64,000 bases of DNA, taken from contig JAGPNK010000002.1 of NCBI GenBank assembly GCA_020746835.1, positions 310,001-374,000 on the forward strand, read 5' to 3'. A model generated the notes under the pieces. That model did not search any database. It was not told where the DNA came from and saw only the letters and a list, made by a program, of their open reading frames with translations. Shown here piece by piece: positions 31,725-43,300 of the stretch (positions are counted from its first letter, which is position 1; each line of letters begins with the position of its first letter). The position numbers were made by a program, and so were the translations under genes. Source of the DNA: Stachybotrys elegans (taxonomy: Eukaryota > Ascomycota > Sordariomycetes > Hypocreales > Stachybotryaceae).

Positions 31725-32705
31725 TCAGACTGTTGGATGAGCCTCCCACTCTTCCAGCTTAGCCAGCCATTCCTTTGCGTCATCGATGAGTTCATCATAG
31801 GCGTCATCCCGGTCACATTTCTCCAAAGCCTGCACCATGGCTTGCACCGGAGCGCGCATCGGAATCCAGGCCTCGCCAACTGGCACACAGCTGGATACAA
31901 AGTCGAGCAAGCCCTCCTGAAACCAGATGTCGTTCTCTTCGCCGGCCTTGGTCATTTCCTCCGCGACGACAGCAGTTGCAGCCTCGGGAAATCGGGCCAA
32001 CTGCGCACGACACGGGCTGTAGGGCGGGTTGTTGGCGTCGGCGAGCCAGGAACATAAAGCAGGCATATAAGGGCGCATCTGCTCTGCTGAATGTACTCGC
32101 TCCGTGAGGGTGCGGTCGCTGACACAGTCAAACTTGCTGTCGGTGACCCATACCACCTCTGGATCTGCCGCGAACCGCGCAAGAAGCCCTGAATTTCCGA
32201 TGACGTGGGCGCTCTGCGCCTTGTGCGATCCGTCGGCTACGAAGTTTGAGATGTCAAACGCCGAAAGCGTCTCCAATGCTGGCCGATAGGGCTGGAGTTG
32301 CTCAAAGGGCAGATGTAGCAGGACAGCGTATATGACAAGCTGGTGCAGGTTGAGTGAGTCAAAATCGCCGTCCTTGATGGGCGACGTGAGGATGGAGGAG
32401 ATGGCTGCGACGGTTGATGGCTCTGTAATGCGGGACTTGATGACCTTGCCGTCTTCCCACTGATTTCTGAAGATTTTAGCCTTCGCTGCCCAGAGGATGT
32501 CTGGAACCTTTGCGGCAAAGGCTTTCTCGTCCAAGGAAGCCAGCTGCTGCGGCCCGTCTGGCCGTTTCTGATCCATTGCTGTTGAGATTGAGGCTGCGAC
32601 TGACGTCGACCTTTGGCTTCGATATCGAGACCACGCACTGCTGCTGTTAAGGCTTGGGCGGCTGGATCTTGCTACGCGCTGGATAAGAAACCTCCAAGGA
32701 GTCAT
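31725..32705 (-). CDS. Hypothetical protein with possible mitochondrial presequence
   Basis: Intronless. From the ATG at 32705 the product is 326 residues and starts MTPWRFLIQRVARSSRP, an Arg/Ser-rich, acid-free stretch like a mitochondrial targeting peptide. Starts at 32876 (longer) or 32576 (MDQKRPDGPQQ, without presequence) are also in frame. The body is helical. Its last third, PYMPALCSWLADANNPPYSP... to ...DELIDDAKEWLAKLEEWE, recalls HEAT-like or DUF5071-type domains, but this is a weak impression. No catalytic motif is seen. The long intact frame with conserved-looking acidic helices supports a real gene. Confidence 0.6.
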   Translation of the reverse strand: MTPWRFLIQRVARSSRPSLNSSSAWSRYRSQRSTSVAASISTAMDQKRPDGPQQLASLDEKAFAAKVPDILWAAKAKIFRNQWEDGKVIKSRITEPSTVAAISSILTSPIKDGDFDSLNLHQLVIYAVLLHLPFEQLQPYRPALETLSAFDISNFVADGSHKAQSAHVIGNSGLLARFAADPEVVWVTDSKFDCVSDRTLTERVHSAEQMRPYMPALCSWLADANNPPYSPCRAQLARFPEAATAVVAEEMTKAGEENDIWFQEGLLDFVSSCVPVGEAWIPMRAPVQAMVQALEKCDRDDAYDELIDDAKEWLAKLEEWEAHPTV

Positions 32706-33240
32706 TTCTGACAAGATTGGACGTGCTAGGAAGAATGGCGGGGGCTCTCGCAATACCTGAAAGACACACGCCGGTAATGCGCGCGATGGTGTGCCTGGGC
32801 TGAAGAGCTGAATCTGGACAGAATATTCGAGGCTAGAGTGAAGTGGGCCTGGGCCTGGGCCTGTAGCCTGCAGCACGAGCCGCTACAATCCTCACTGCGG
32901 TAGACACGCTCTCCCGCTGACTCAACGAATGCCTGGCGCCAGTCCGACACTCGATGTGTAGAAGGGATAGACGCCAGTCTGTCTTTTTCATTTCGCAGTG
33001 CACTGTGCTGAGATACATGAAGTTGGCACCATAAGCCAACCAGTTGCCATTAATGTACAAACTCGACGTTGGCGAGGAGAAGAGAGCTGGATAGTCTGCT
33101 TTTCTGACTGTTTGCCCTGGCCACACTTCCAGGCGTCTGGCATTGGCTTCCCCTAGAACCTGTTCCTTCTGTGTCGAAAGGGGTCTCACATTTCCATTAT
33201 TCTTTCGCTCAGGAGTCGGTAGCCTGCCGATATTCCCAAG
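32706..33240. other. Intergenic region
   Basis: No supported gene; possible 5' leader of the preceding gene and 3' region of the PNP-NACHT gene. Confidence 0.35.
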
Positions 33241-36200
33241 TCAATTTTCTTCTTCGCCTTGAACGCATCTTAATAGCTGAACCACGTCCTTGTGTCCATA
33301 CCGTATGGCCAAAATCAGTGGCGTCTCTCCGTTCCAGCCCTTAACATAGACATCTGCCCCTTTGTCGATGAGAAGCCGAACTATTTCTTCGTTTCCCTGT
33401 TCCGAGGCCAAAATCAATGCTGACCATCCATTACAGCTCCTAGCATTGATATCTGCGCCTCTATCAATAAGAAGCCGAGCTACTGCTGTATGTCCCCTCT
33501 GCGAGGCCATAATCAATGCTGTCGATCCATTGTGGCTTTTGGCATTGACATCTGCGCCTCTGTCAATAAGAAGCCGAGCTATTGCTTCGTATCCTTTCTC
33601 CGAGGCACAAATCAATGCTGTCCGTCCACCGTGGCTTTTGGCATTGACATCTGCGCCTCTGTCAATAAGAAGCCGAGCTATTGCTTCGTATCCTTTCTCC
33701 GAGGCAAAAATCAATGCTGTCCATCCAATGTAGCTCTTAGCGTTGACATCCGCTCCTCTATCGATAAGGAGCCAAGCCATTGCTTCATATCCATTCTCTG
33801 AGGCCCAACTCAATGCCGTCCATCCATTGCTGTCCTTGGAATTGGCGTCCGCCCCTCTGTCGATGAGAAGCCGAGCCACTGCCTCATGGCCGCTCCTGAC
33901 TGCCCGTAGGAGTGGTGTAAGTCCTTCCCTATCAACTTCATCAGGGTTTGCTCCTCCGTGGATCAGGATCCTCAGAATAGCTAGGCTACTCTCCTGAGCA
34001 GCCCATGACAACAGTGTTCGGCCTTTGTAGTTTAATTCCTTCCCATACTTCAGACCTTCCGTGACGTCGACGCCATCGTGAGTAGTTGAGGGTAAGTTCA
34101 GGAGAGCAGCTACAGCATCTCGATGGCCGTTTGCCAATGCAGCAAAGAGCGGATGTTCATATATTTCTTCGGGAATGTAGGCAGGCGAGTCTCTTTTCAT
34201 CTGTGTGCGAATAAGGTTTCCACAACCTTTGGCAGCTAGGACATAGAGAGGAGTTGCATCCGAGCCGTACTGCCGATTGAACGACTCGAAAAAGTTAACC
34301 AACCCGATCCAACCCGGAGCAAAAAATTGGGACAAGAAGTCATCTTGGGGGATCACAAGCGCCGCAATATCAGCATGGTGGAGAACCTGCTGGTAGGCGT
34401 ACTCAAGGAATGAGTAGCGGTTGACTTCAGTGTGCCCGGCTCTAGCGTTCCCATCGTCGTCTCTGCGATCAAGGTCGTTGAGGATCGCCCGTATGGTTGG
34501 ATGATTCAGGTACGCAGTGCAGCAACGTTTAAGTATGTTGTGGCTGGGACCCTCCCATTCGAATCCAATGTCAGGCCATAAGTCTTGAAGGCCTTTATCT
34601 TTCACCAAGAAGTCCCGCACTGATTCATGAATGAACTGCACAGTTGGCTGGTTGGATTTGGTAACCTCGGCAAGTCCTTTTGAGGAATTCGTGACAAGTT
34701 TGACGCAGTCATCCATGTTTGCAACATCTGGTACCTCGGGATCGACCTGATCCTTTTGCTCCAACAAGCCCGCCCACAGAGCATGGCGGAACTCTGCTGG
34801 ATTCAGAGGCCGCTTTGCGCAGAGGATCCAGAGGACGCAGAGCAGCAACCACTCCGGTTTATCTTGATCACGCGTCAACATGCTCCTAAAGAGGTCGCTC
34901 AACTTGGGCGGGATGGTCGAAAGCTTCGTCCTGATTGCGAGGGCGCCACCGGCGCTCTCCTTATTCAGAATTCCCACCACCAAGACAATCCACATAAAAA
35001 CACCCGCAGCCTTACTCAGAATTTCAGATTGTAAGTCTGCAAAGAGCGAAGGGTTTGTGATGCTAAGATGATTCTTGACGTACTGTGCTAAGTCATCTGC
35101 GTGACCCGATTCATCCTCGAGGGTGAATAAAATGCCCTGCCGGATGTCAATGTACGGGTATGGCCGACTCGAGAAACAGATTCGGAATTGGATGCCCTCA
35201 TCAGCGGTATTCTCTGCCAAATCCTCAAAGAACTGAACCATATCCCGGACTTCCTGTTCGTCACACTCGTCAAGGGCGTCGATGAAACAGGTAAAGGAGC
35301 GTTGGCCAAGGGTCATCACGGCGCTCCTGAGAAGCTCCTTCAAAACACTCAGGTCAGGGCAGCCTTGCTGGTTGCGTGGAACGATATCCGTGTCATCCAG
35401 ACCCGATTGAAGGTCTGAAAAGCTCGTGAAGAGCTGCATCAGCAGGGACCGGTACATCCCTGCAATGGACTTTTCCAAGTAGTCGCCTCGTGCGTTGAAG
35501 AAGAAAGACGCGACGGCCGTGCTGGGGTTCTCGTATTTCTTTTTCGTATTCAGGTATGCGAACTTCATCATGGTTGACTTTCCAGCACCTGGCTTGCCTC
35601 GCATCCATAAGAAGCCATGGTTTTGTGACTGCTTTGCAGGTTCAAGCCATTCCAGGTACGCTGGGTGAGTGAGGAGCCAACGACAGGTTCTGGCATACGT
35701 AGAGCCAATATTGGTCTTGCGAGCATCTATTTGAGGGAAGTCGAGGGACTTCAGCAAACGCTGCCGCCTTTCCTCTGGCAAACGCTGCCGCTCTTTCAAA
35801 GCATCGTCGTCCGTCGGCGACCCTGGTCTCTTTCCGGTACAGAATGCAGTAGCCCGCCCGATCTCTCTGTACGACGGGGGAAGCACTTCAAGCAGCTCCC
35901 TCGCGTATGCGGCTGCAGTTGCAGCTGCATAGTCCTGCCACTCCTTGTTCTTGTGGGAATCCGAGTAGTCACATATGCCGCGAATGGGCAAACAGTGGAG
36001 GTTGTCCATCATACCGGCTGCCTCCATCTCAAAACACAACGCCGAATGTCGCCGAGCAATGTCGTCCCGTGTTTTCCCGTTCTTCATGACCCTATTGGCG
36101 GAAGCAATGACTCCGTAGTGAATCTTGGGTTGGTCGGAGGGACGTTGACCTCGAAGCTGCAACCTCGTTGAGTCACATTCGTCGCAGCTCGTTGCATTAG

Positions 36201-36855
36201 GGAGATGCTCATAAGTCGATTGGAAAAGGCGATCAGGTTGACTTGGACGAGGGTGACTGGGCAGTTTGCTTTGCAAGAGGCTTGTCATTCGACTGCTGGA
36301 ATGGTATGGCCCATGTCTCGATCGTAGATTGGATACAGCCGAGTTCAGCAGCGGTGCGGGAGTCTTCGCGTCAGCGGTTTCCTGAAACCGTCCGTGTACG
36401 ACCACCTTGCCCATGTCATACTGCATCACCCTCGTACCGACGACAACGTCGCCTAGGCGCAAGTCGGCCTGGCTGGGCGATCCGCCGCCGATGCCGACCA
36501 TCAAGGTAGCGAGAATTCTCGGGAAACTTCGCTTTAAATTGGTAGCGACGATTGCAGCGTTGTTCGTCCCGTACTGCCCCGGCAAGCATGCCATGACGAT
36601 GTTGTGCTGGTCGATGTGTCCCAGCACATATGTATTGTCGTCACCTGTCTGAATAGGCAGTTGTCGGTGTTCCTCGTCCAGCATGGCGCGCGATGCCGCC
36701 AATTCTAAGGGAAGCGCGCAGATCCAGGCGATCGTGTAATCTTCGTGCCGCGCCTCATGACGTTCGGGACTCCCGCCGTTGGGGGGTCTTGGTCGCTTCG
36801 CGAAGGATTGGCTGGCGGCGGGCGCCTCATTTCGGAGTGGTCTTTTTGGATTCAT
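33241..36855 (-). CDS. NLR: PNP/UDP-phosphorylase domain, NACHT, ankyrin repeats
   Basis: Intronless, 1,204 residues. The N-terminal PNP_UDP domain (about 40-325) begins YTIAWICALPLELAASRAML, contains LMVGIGGGSP and the CFEMEAAGMMD nucleoside-binding motif, and ends GICDYSDSHKNKEWQDYAA. A NACHT domain follows: Walker A GKPGAGKS at 420-427, Walker B FTCFIDALDE at 521-530, then CFSSRPYPYID. About nine ankyrin repeats fill residues 920-1204. This is a classic fungal NLR architecture; the PNP module may act as an effector on nucleotides or as a scaffold. Four central repeats are nearly identical, a sign of recent expansion. A HET gene and a second NLR lie just upstream. Confidence 0.93.
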   Translation of the reverse strand: MNPKRPLRNEAPAASQSFAKRPRPPNGGSPERHEARHEDYTIAWICALPLELAASRAMLDEEHRQLPIQTGDDNTYVLGHIDQHNIVMACLPGQYGTNNAAIVATNLKRSFPRILATLMVGIGGGSPSQADLRLGDVVVGTRVMQYDMGKVVVHGRFQETADAKTPAPLLNSAVSNLRSRHGPYHSSSRMTSLLQSKLPSHPRPSQPDRLFQSTYEHLPNATSCDECDSTRLQLRGQRPSDQPKIHYGVIASANRVMKNGKTRDDIARRHSALCFEMEAAGMMDNLHCLPIRGICDYSDSHKNKEWQDYAAATAAAYARELLEVLPPSYREIGRATAFCTGKRPGSPTDDDALKERQRLPEERRQRLLKSLDFPQIDARKTNIGSTYARTCRWLLTHPAYLEWLEPAKQSQNHGFLWMRGKPGAGKSTMMKFAYLNTKKKYENPSTAVASFFFNARGDYLEKSIAGMYRSLLMQLFTSFSDLQSGLDDTDIVPRNQQGCPDLSVLKELLRSAVMTLGQRSFTCFIDALDECDEQEVRDMVQFFEDLAENTADEGIQFRICFSSRPYPYIDIRQGILFTLEDESGHADDLAQYVKNHLSITNPSLFADLQSEILSKAAGVFMWIVLVVGILNKESAGGALAIRTKLSTIPPKLSDLFRSMLTRDQDKPEWLLLCVLWILCAKRPLNPAEFRHALWAGLLEQKDQVDPEVPDVANMDDCVKLVTNSSKGLAEVTKSNQPTVQFIHESVRDFLVKDKGLQDLWPDIGFEWEGPSHNILKRCCTAYLNHPTIRAILNDLDRRDDDGNARAGHTEVNRYSFLEYAYQQVLHHADIAALVIPQDDFLSQFFAPGWIGLVNFFESFNRQYGSDATPLYVLAAKGCGNLIRTQMKRDSPAYIPEEIYEHPLFAALANGHRDAVAALLNLPSTTHDGVDVTEGLKYGKELNYKGRTLLSWAAQESSLAILRILIHGGANPDEVDREGLTPLLRAVRSGHEAVARLLIDRGADANSKDSNGWTALSWASENGYEAMAWLLIDRGADVNAKSYIGWTALIFASEKGYEAIARLLIDRGADVNAKSHGGRTALICASEKGYEAIARLLIDRGADVNAKSHNGSTALIMASQRGHTAVARLLIDRGADINARSCNGWSALILASEQGNEEIVRLLIDKGADVYVKGWNGETPLILAIRYGHKDVVQLLRCVQGEEEN
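33442..33837 (-). repeat. 99-nt near-identical ankyrin-coding repeats
   Basis: Consecutive 99-nt units encode 33-residue ankyrin repeats with an EKGYEAIARLLIDRGADVNAK core. Units beginning near 33541 and 33640 differ at only a handful of positions over the full 99 nt. Differences concentrate around the ankyrin beta-turn (YIG, HGG, HNG, SNG). Confidence 0.85.
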
Positions 36856-37700
36856 TGAGCAGGCCTAGGAAGTTTGGTCGCATGCTGGGGGTGTGAAGAA
36901 ACTGAATTGATATGGTGTGAGCAGTCGAAGGTGGGAAAATATGCCGATTGACGCCTGAAATTGAACAGTGCGGACGACCAATAGCATTGTCTCTACGGCG
37001 CCTCCATAGGACTGTATGTACACGCCAACCCCTGCCGCCGCCGTTGGGCAGTAATGGCACAGCGCCGTCATCGTGCCGAGTTGAAAGACGTAAAACTGGC
37101 AGTTAGACGGCGATGGGTGACCTTCAGTTGTCGCAACCTGTCTAGAAGAGCAACAGCGCTGTGTGCCCGTTTTCAAGATGGTAATTAAGACTTGGACTGC
37201 AGTAGGAATTAGTCATACCATCAAGGCCCGAGGAATCTTGATGCCAGCAAGGAACGCACCCGTGCTGTCGCTATCCACGCGTAGTTGAGCATGTACGACA
37301 GCATAATACCCCCTCTCCGCAAGCCAGATGCTATTTACATAAAGAAATGTTCTCTCAAACAGAGAGATCAGGGGCTTTTTGTGTGCGCGGGTCGGAGTCA
37401 AGATAGGCGTTTCTTTGTACCTCGGACGCATATCTGTTTTTATCATTATACTTTTTCTTCTTCTTTCTTTTGCGCCTCATTGTTCTATTGCTCTGGCAGA
37501 CGAGCAGTCATACGACGATACGTTTATTGTCGGACCCTGTCCTTAGTTCTGTAGGCAACAAGACACTATTCATGTATACACACGACATTTATTTTCCTCA
37601 TTGTATGTAGCTACTCTATTATGAGTCTCCTTCTGTGTTGAATGTCCATAATGACTAGGGCTAACGACCCTCATCTCCTTCTTTACATTTCTAACGCAGT
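36856..37700. other. Intergenic region between PNP-NLR start and HET gene end
   Basis: Promoter side of the PNP-NACHT gene and 3' side of the HET gene, including T-rich stretches around 37440-37490. No gene supported. Confidence 0.4.
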
Positions 37701-39584
37701 TCACCGAAATCCCAGTACTTCTTCCGCAACGAAACCCTGCTTGTACGCCAGAACCCCCTCACCCTTCATCAACCCCTCCACGTACGCTTCGCCGATAAAA
37801 AACCAGTACGATTCAGCCTTCTTTATGCAGTAGACCACATCGCCACCGAAGAGAACAGAGATTGTATCCTCCTGACGCGTGTTGCTCGGTCCAAGTCCCA
37901 TCCTCCCGCCGGAGGTGATCAGGAACGCCCTATCAAATCCAAAGTTGCGCGCTAATCTTTCGTATCTCGCGCCGTTACCTTGAAGCGAAAGATTTTGCAA
38001 GAGGGCTAAGAGTTGATGCCTGCCACCTGTGGAAAGCCAATAGGCATGTTCTTTTCTAGCAAGTAGATTGTTGAGGTAGGCTGCACCATCGGCAAGGCAC
38101 TGCGTCCAGCTACTCTCGCTCAAAGTATGCTGTTCGGCCGTGGTAGTTTTAATGATCTTACCTAGCCATGTAAGCCAGTCCCCTTCCTGCAGCAGCGGAA
38201 GGGATGCTGAGAGGATGCTCATCGTTTGCAACGCGAATTGCGGATCTGTGTCCCCGTCCAGTAGCCGTGAAGCCGTAAGATGAATCACCTCATTGATAGT
38301 GTCAACTCTGAGCCCATGCAACTGAAGCACCGAAGGATCGTCCGAAGTTGTCATTTTGAGAACAACCTTATTCGACGCGAGATAGTGGTTCGGAAAACTG
38401 AACCGCGTAGGCTGATCTCGGTCGGTGTAGTGAATCCATGAAAGGCTGGTTGAGATTTCGTTGTTGAATCCCCTAAAGTCGCTTAGGTCAGGGGTCCAGG
38501 AGGATAGGTCAAGATCATATCGGCGTTGCGCCCTGGTTGCATTGCCGCTAATCCCCTTCGCCCGGGTCATCAAGGCGAGTGACTGTCTCTCTTTCATGAG
38601 GTACCGCGTGACCTTTCCGTATACATCCGAGATCTTACTTTGATAGTCTGGTCTGAGTTCTTCCGGCGGACCATCAGGGCGTTGGTATTCGAGTGCTAGA
38701 CCTAGTAGCCCGTACAGCTTATCCCTTTGATCCGTGGCTTTGAACTTGACCTGCGTGATAGAGATGAGGGCATCGAGCGGCCAGTAGGCACGCGACCACC
38801 GGAGGTTCGAAATGGTGTTGACGTTTCTGAACTGCTCGGGGATCTGGGCGAGTCGCATGTATCCAGATCTTCGCAGCCAGGCGGCCACCCAGCCCAGACG
38901 ACACCACGAGTAGCAACCATGCCTATGTACGATTATTGGATCCTCTCTCGAAAGTACCACCTCTTGGATAACCCAGATCCGGGAGAACCAACGCATGTTC
39001 ATAAGGTGCCTGAGATTATGCCACTGGGGATCTTCCCAGGATGGTAGACCTAATGATTCGTGCAGGGCTTGGTCAAATCCTCGGTAGGGTATATCGAAGG
39101 GGCTCGATATTGTCGCCTTATCTCTCCTGTAGATTTCATAGATATGATCGAGAAGTTGCCATGCGCCATCCAAGCTCACAGCTTCGTTACCAAGCCAAAC
39201 CAGCGTTCTGATGGATGCTTGGTATATCTTTCCCATTATGGCCACCTGAGACGATCTCTCTGGAAGGTCATCCTGGTTAATGCAGATGCTATCGATCCAC
39301 ACATAGTCAACGGCAGGGTCAAGTTGGCTTTTAATCTCTTTCAATCTCTGAACGCAGCCAACAATATTCGGGTTACACGTTATCGATATGCCGTTCATCT
39401 TCACACTTGATAGCCCAGTTTGGTGTGCCCACGAGTGGCTAAGCGCGTAGTAAGGGGGAGCACCACTGAGGTCAAAGGCTTGGAGAGCTCCGAGTTCTGT
39501 CTCCACGGCCTGTGGCCCGATACGCAGCAAGCGGATATGCCCCATGGGAAGGGTGGTGTATGGCGGACTGGAATTATCTGCCAT
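37701..39584 (-). CDS. HET-domain protein (heterokaryon incompatibility type)
   Basis: Intronless, 627 residues. The HET domain covers about residues 45-215, with the expected blocks in order: PPYYALSHSWAH, DYVWIDSICINQDDLPERS, QVAIMGKIYQASIRTLVWLG and MRWFSRIWVIQEVVLS. Next come DQRDKLYGLLGLA and a C-terminal beta-rich region ending with a GDVVYCIKKAESYWFFIGEAYVEG-like segment, typical of the commonest HET subfamily. HET domains trigger cell death on non-self recognition when engaged by a partner. The gene is head-to-head with the SesB-NACHT gene (717 bp apart) and tail-adjacent to the PNP-NACHT gene, so a functional link is plausible but unproven. Confidence 0.93.
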   Translation of the reverse strand: MADNSSPPYTTLPMGHIRLLRIGPQAVETELGALQAFDLSGAPPYYALSHSWAHQTGLSSVKMNGISITCNPNIVGCVQRLKEIKSQLDPAVDYVWIDSICINQDDLPERSSQVAIMGKIYQASIRTLVWLGNEAVSLDGAWQLLDHIYEIYRRDKATISSPFDIPYRGFDQALHESLGLPSWEDPQWHNLRHLMNMRWFSRIWVIQEVVLSREDPIIVHRHGCYSWCRLGWVAAWLRRSGYMRLAQIPEQFRNVNTISNLRWSRAYWPLDALISITQVKFKATDQRDKLYGLLGLALEYQRPDGPPEELRPDYQSKISDVYGKVTRYLMKERQSLALMTRAKGISGNATRAQRRYDLDLSSWTPDLSDFRGFNNEISTSLSWIHYTDRDQPTRFSFPNHYLASNKVVLKMTTSDDPSVLQLHGLRVDTINEVIHLTASRLLDGDTDPQFALQTMSILSASLPLLQEGDWLTWLGKIIKTTTAEQHTLSESSWTQCLADGAAYLNNLLARKEHAYWLSTGGRHQLLALLQNLSLQGNGARYERLARNFGFDRAFLITSGGRMGLGPSNTRQEDTISVLFGGDVVYCIKKAESYWFFIGEAYVEGLMKGEGVLAYKQGFVAEEVLGFR

Positions 39585-40301
39585 GACGCTTGGAGGGAGT
39601 GTATTCGAATAATTTCGAAGAGTCGATACGATTCAGAAGGCGTTGTTCTGGGAGGAAAAAATGCCTATCTATCTACTTATGTGTTCACGCCCTGTAAGGT
39701 GTCATGTGTCACTCCAGTCATCATGCCGTTGGTAAATATATGCGCAACACTATTTTGGTTAGTGCCGTATCGACTCAGCAGTTGGGGAAATGTTGATCAA
39801 TTCCGCCAAGCCTTATTCGAACACCAGGGCTCTTGATGACCCAAGTTCTTCATGATGCTCCACATACATTTTCCAACTTGCTGAGTCGATGCCACATGAT
39901 GATCGATTTCTACCTGTTGTAAGGCAATTCCTAGTCCGGTGCCGTTTTTGTCATTATTTCGGTATTCTGGGTAGCAACTGGTGAAAAAAGGTCCGTCCCA
40001 TTCGGCGAATACCGCCTGGCACAGCCTCACCCCCAATGAATGTCTTACACACCAAAGGCTCGCGCCCAAGTGCATTATGTGTGTCTTGTTGGGAGCCAAC
40101 AAAAAACCGCCTTATTCAGCCGCAGGAATAGGCAGCAGAAAGATGATCTCCCGACTAGGTGGAAGTTAAGTCACGGTTCTTCGCGTCACAATCGAAATCG
40201 CCTGTGGTGGTCTTTGTTCTTAAGCTTCTATTGCTTTGGCCGCATGTGCAGAGCACCTGATTGCCTGCTGTCGTATTTCGTGGTCTTGCTCGTAATTAAC
40301 C
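39585..40301. promoter_or_regulatory. Divergent promoter region between HET and SesB-NACHT genes
   Basis: 717 bp between two divergent starts; no other gene is supported in it. Confidence 0.5.
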
Positions 40302-43300
40302 ATGAATGCCGATCCAGCTCCGAAAAAGAACCATGAGCGAGTCACTGGGATTCGGCAAGTGTTTCCGGACCCCAACGACCACGAAGCTACGAATTCAAAG
40401 GAGATTGAGTAAGGTTTCTCTCATATATCGCCATGGATATGTCTGTCGCTCATTCTTCCTCAGCATCGTTGCCGTGCATGGCCTTTCAGCCGAATCTTCC
40501 ACGACCTGGGAGGCCTGGGAGATCGATGGCGACCCCACGTCCCGCAGGGTGGTGTGGCTCAGCGATCCCAGCATGCTGCCAAAAGCTATGCCTAAGGCAA
40601 GGATCTTCACCTACGACTGGAATGCCAACTACGATACGAATGCATCAAGCGACTTGTTCATAGGGCATGCAAATGCACTTCTTGAAACGCTGCATGCCTA
40701 CCGAGATGGTGTCGTGAGCCTGCCTTAAACCAGCCGTGAGTCTACGAAAGCTAACGGCTGTTCTGGTAGTCAAGGCACAAGACCCCTATAATCTTCATCG
40801 CGTCATGCTTTGGTGGTCTTTTGCTGGTAAAGGTACCTATCCCATTGTATCCTATATCCTCCAGCCCCCTTTTCAGGATCTGCAAGGAAGCTCACCTGAT
40901 AGATAGGCTGTAAACAGAGCAGTCGAGCGATTCCACTCTACGGAGAAGAATTTCAAAATGATTCTCCGTTACACGATCGGCATAATATTCTTGGGCACCC
41001 CCTTTAGGGGAAGCTGGGAGACAGGGTCAAAGGTAGTGGCAATGCGCATCGAAGCAGCTCAAGATTCAAGCTCCACGGAAGTCGTTTCCTACTCAAAAGA
41101 GCTCACCACCTGTTTGAAACAAAGTACTCGCGACAAGCCCAGTCCTCTGGATGAGATGGTAATCCGCTTCAACGAGATTCTCGGCTGGAAAGACTTCCGG
41201 ATTCCGATGGTATGTTTCTATGAGACGCAACATACCCGCAACTCAGCTCTACTTTCTCGTGTCCCGGAAGGCTACAACCGAGGTCAAGTTGACGAGCACG
41301 GATATGGACATGTATGTTCTCAAGTAGGAAGTTCTTCCTCAAATAGCACTAACAACCTGTTTCAGGCTGTAGAGCGGGATTCAGCTACCCTTGCGGGCCA
41401 AGTGTCGATCTCGCTCGACCTTCGGCATGCCATGATGCACAAGTTCTACAGTCCAGAGAGTAGAGCCTTTATGACAATAACAAGTAAACTGCGAGAATTT
41501 GTGGCCAAGGCTAATGAGACGCTGGGTTATAATGGTATGGTCAACTAGTCGCTGCTATCTGTGGAATGTCGCTTACTAGGCATTCAGACGTACTGCTAGC
41601 CACAGATCTGGGCATCTGTTCGAGCAGCAGTCTGACGCGTAAGAGAACCAGCCTTGATGGGCCCTTGAAACTTTCTATGCTTACTCACATGTCTCAGAAA
41701 CCTCAAAACTTGCTGCTGCCTTTGACGGTATGGACCGACGATTCAAAGAGCTAGAACAAGCCTTCGTAACCGGCACAACATGGATTCGCAAAACAGAGCA
41801 GTTTACAGCTTGGAGGTCTCAAACTTCCTCTGAGGCCGAAATCCCTCTCCTTGTGTTAGAGGGCAAGGCAGGCTGTGGAAAATCGGTTTTGATGCAGAAA
41901 ATCGTCGCGGACGCTCGATCTCCCCATGATCTGCGCAAGAACGGCCTGTGTCTTGCTTATTTCTTTCATGCAGCCAACGGCACTCCCTTGCAAAACTCAC
42001 CTGAAGGCCTCTACCGAAGCATGCTAACCCAACTTCTGGGTCAAATCATCGCAGAATCAGTTCCTACGCAGAGCCAGCCTCTTCTTTCCTGGAGAGATAA
42101 GGTCCTCTCGGTTCTCCCGTACGCTGGCGAGCAGGACGTGACCATATTCATTGATGCCCTTGATGAGTGCATGAATCAAGAGGAGATCCTGGACTTCCTT
42201 GACATTCTGGCGCGCACGAAAGTGAAATTGAGGATCTGCTTGTCCGTCCGAGATCGCAAGCTATATGGCTATAACCTAGCGGTCACTCACACACTGCAAG
42301 TTGAGGAGCATAACGGAGAAGACATCGCTTCGTACGTGGAGAAAAAGCTTGGGTTGCGATCAAGACCCTACCTTCGACAAAGGCTTGTTCGGAAGGTGTT
42401 GGAGCGTGCCTCTCACATTTTTCTCTGGGTGAACCTCGTGGTCCGGCGGATCAATGAGATTGCAGATCTAGGATGGACAGACGAAAAGCTTGAGGCAGAA
42501 GTTGACGCGCAGGGGTCAGAGCTGCATCCTCTTTACAAGACCTTCTTTCAAAATATTAATCTACCCGAAAAGGACGCTTCCGAGCGCATGGAGGCGCTGA
42601 CGCTACTTCGTCTAGTCCAGGTGGCAATTAGACCGCTAACTATTGCAGAGGTTCGGTCAGCGCTGGAGCATGACAAGAAGCTCGAAAACATGCCCAAGGA
42701 ATACGCATCCCTGTCGGAGGATGAATACGAAAAGCGAGTTCAATATCTCTGCAGAGGTTTGCTCGAGCTTGAAAAAGTCTGTATCCCCACATATAAGCGA
42801 CCCTTGATGATTGGGGAGAAAGCGACCGATGAAGACTACAGAAAGGAAACCAATGTGCAGCTGACACATTACTCTGTTCGAGAATTCCTGGATACAAGTG
42901 ACCACTCTGAAGAACTGGCTCACCTACATGCCGCTGAGATTTGCATGCAGGTCATTGACTCAAAGGCTAGCTCAGCAACGTTCTGGTCTTACGCAATGCA
43001 GTTTTGGACCGCGCATGCGAGGAAAGGGAACGCGGCCGTGGGAGCCAATTTCAAGCCTATAAAATTCGTTGCGAGTTGTGGCTACGGGACGCGGAGGTTG
43101 ATAAAGGAATATCGGACATGCATCGATAAAAGGCGTCTACATAATTGGCAAGGGAACCGCCGGGATATTACCCACACCAGGATGCTGAGGAACAAGGAGG
43201 AGAGCCTTCTCCCGATACTTGCCTTTGAGGGATGCACCAAGTTGATATCTATCCATGCCGAGAGATGCCGACAACCTGAAAAGTGCTGGAAGAATGCAGA

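Noticed and set aside
33362..33997. Plus-strand frames with repeated SAPLSIRSRAIA-like units
   Set aside because: They are the antisense of the ankyrin repeats.
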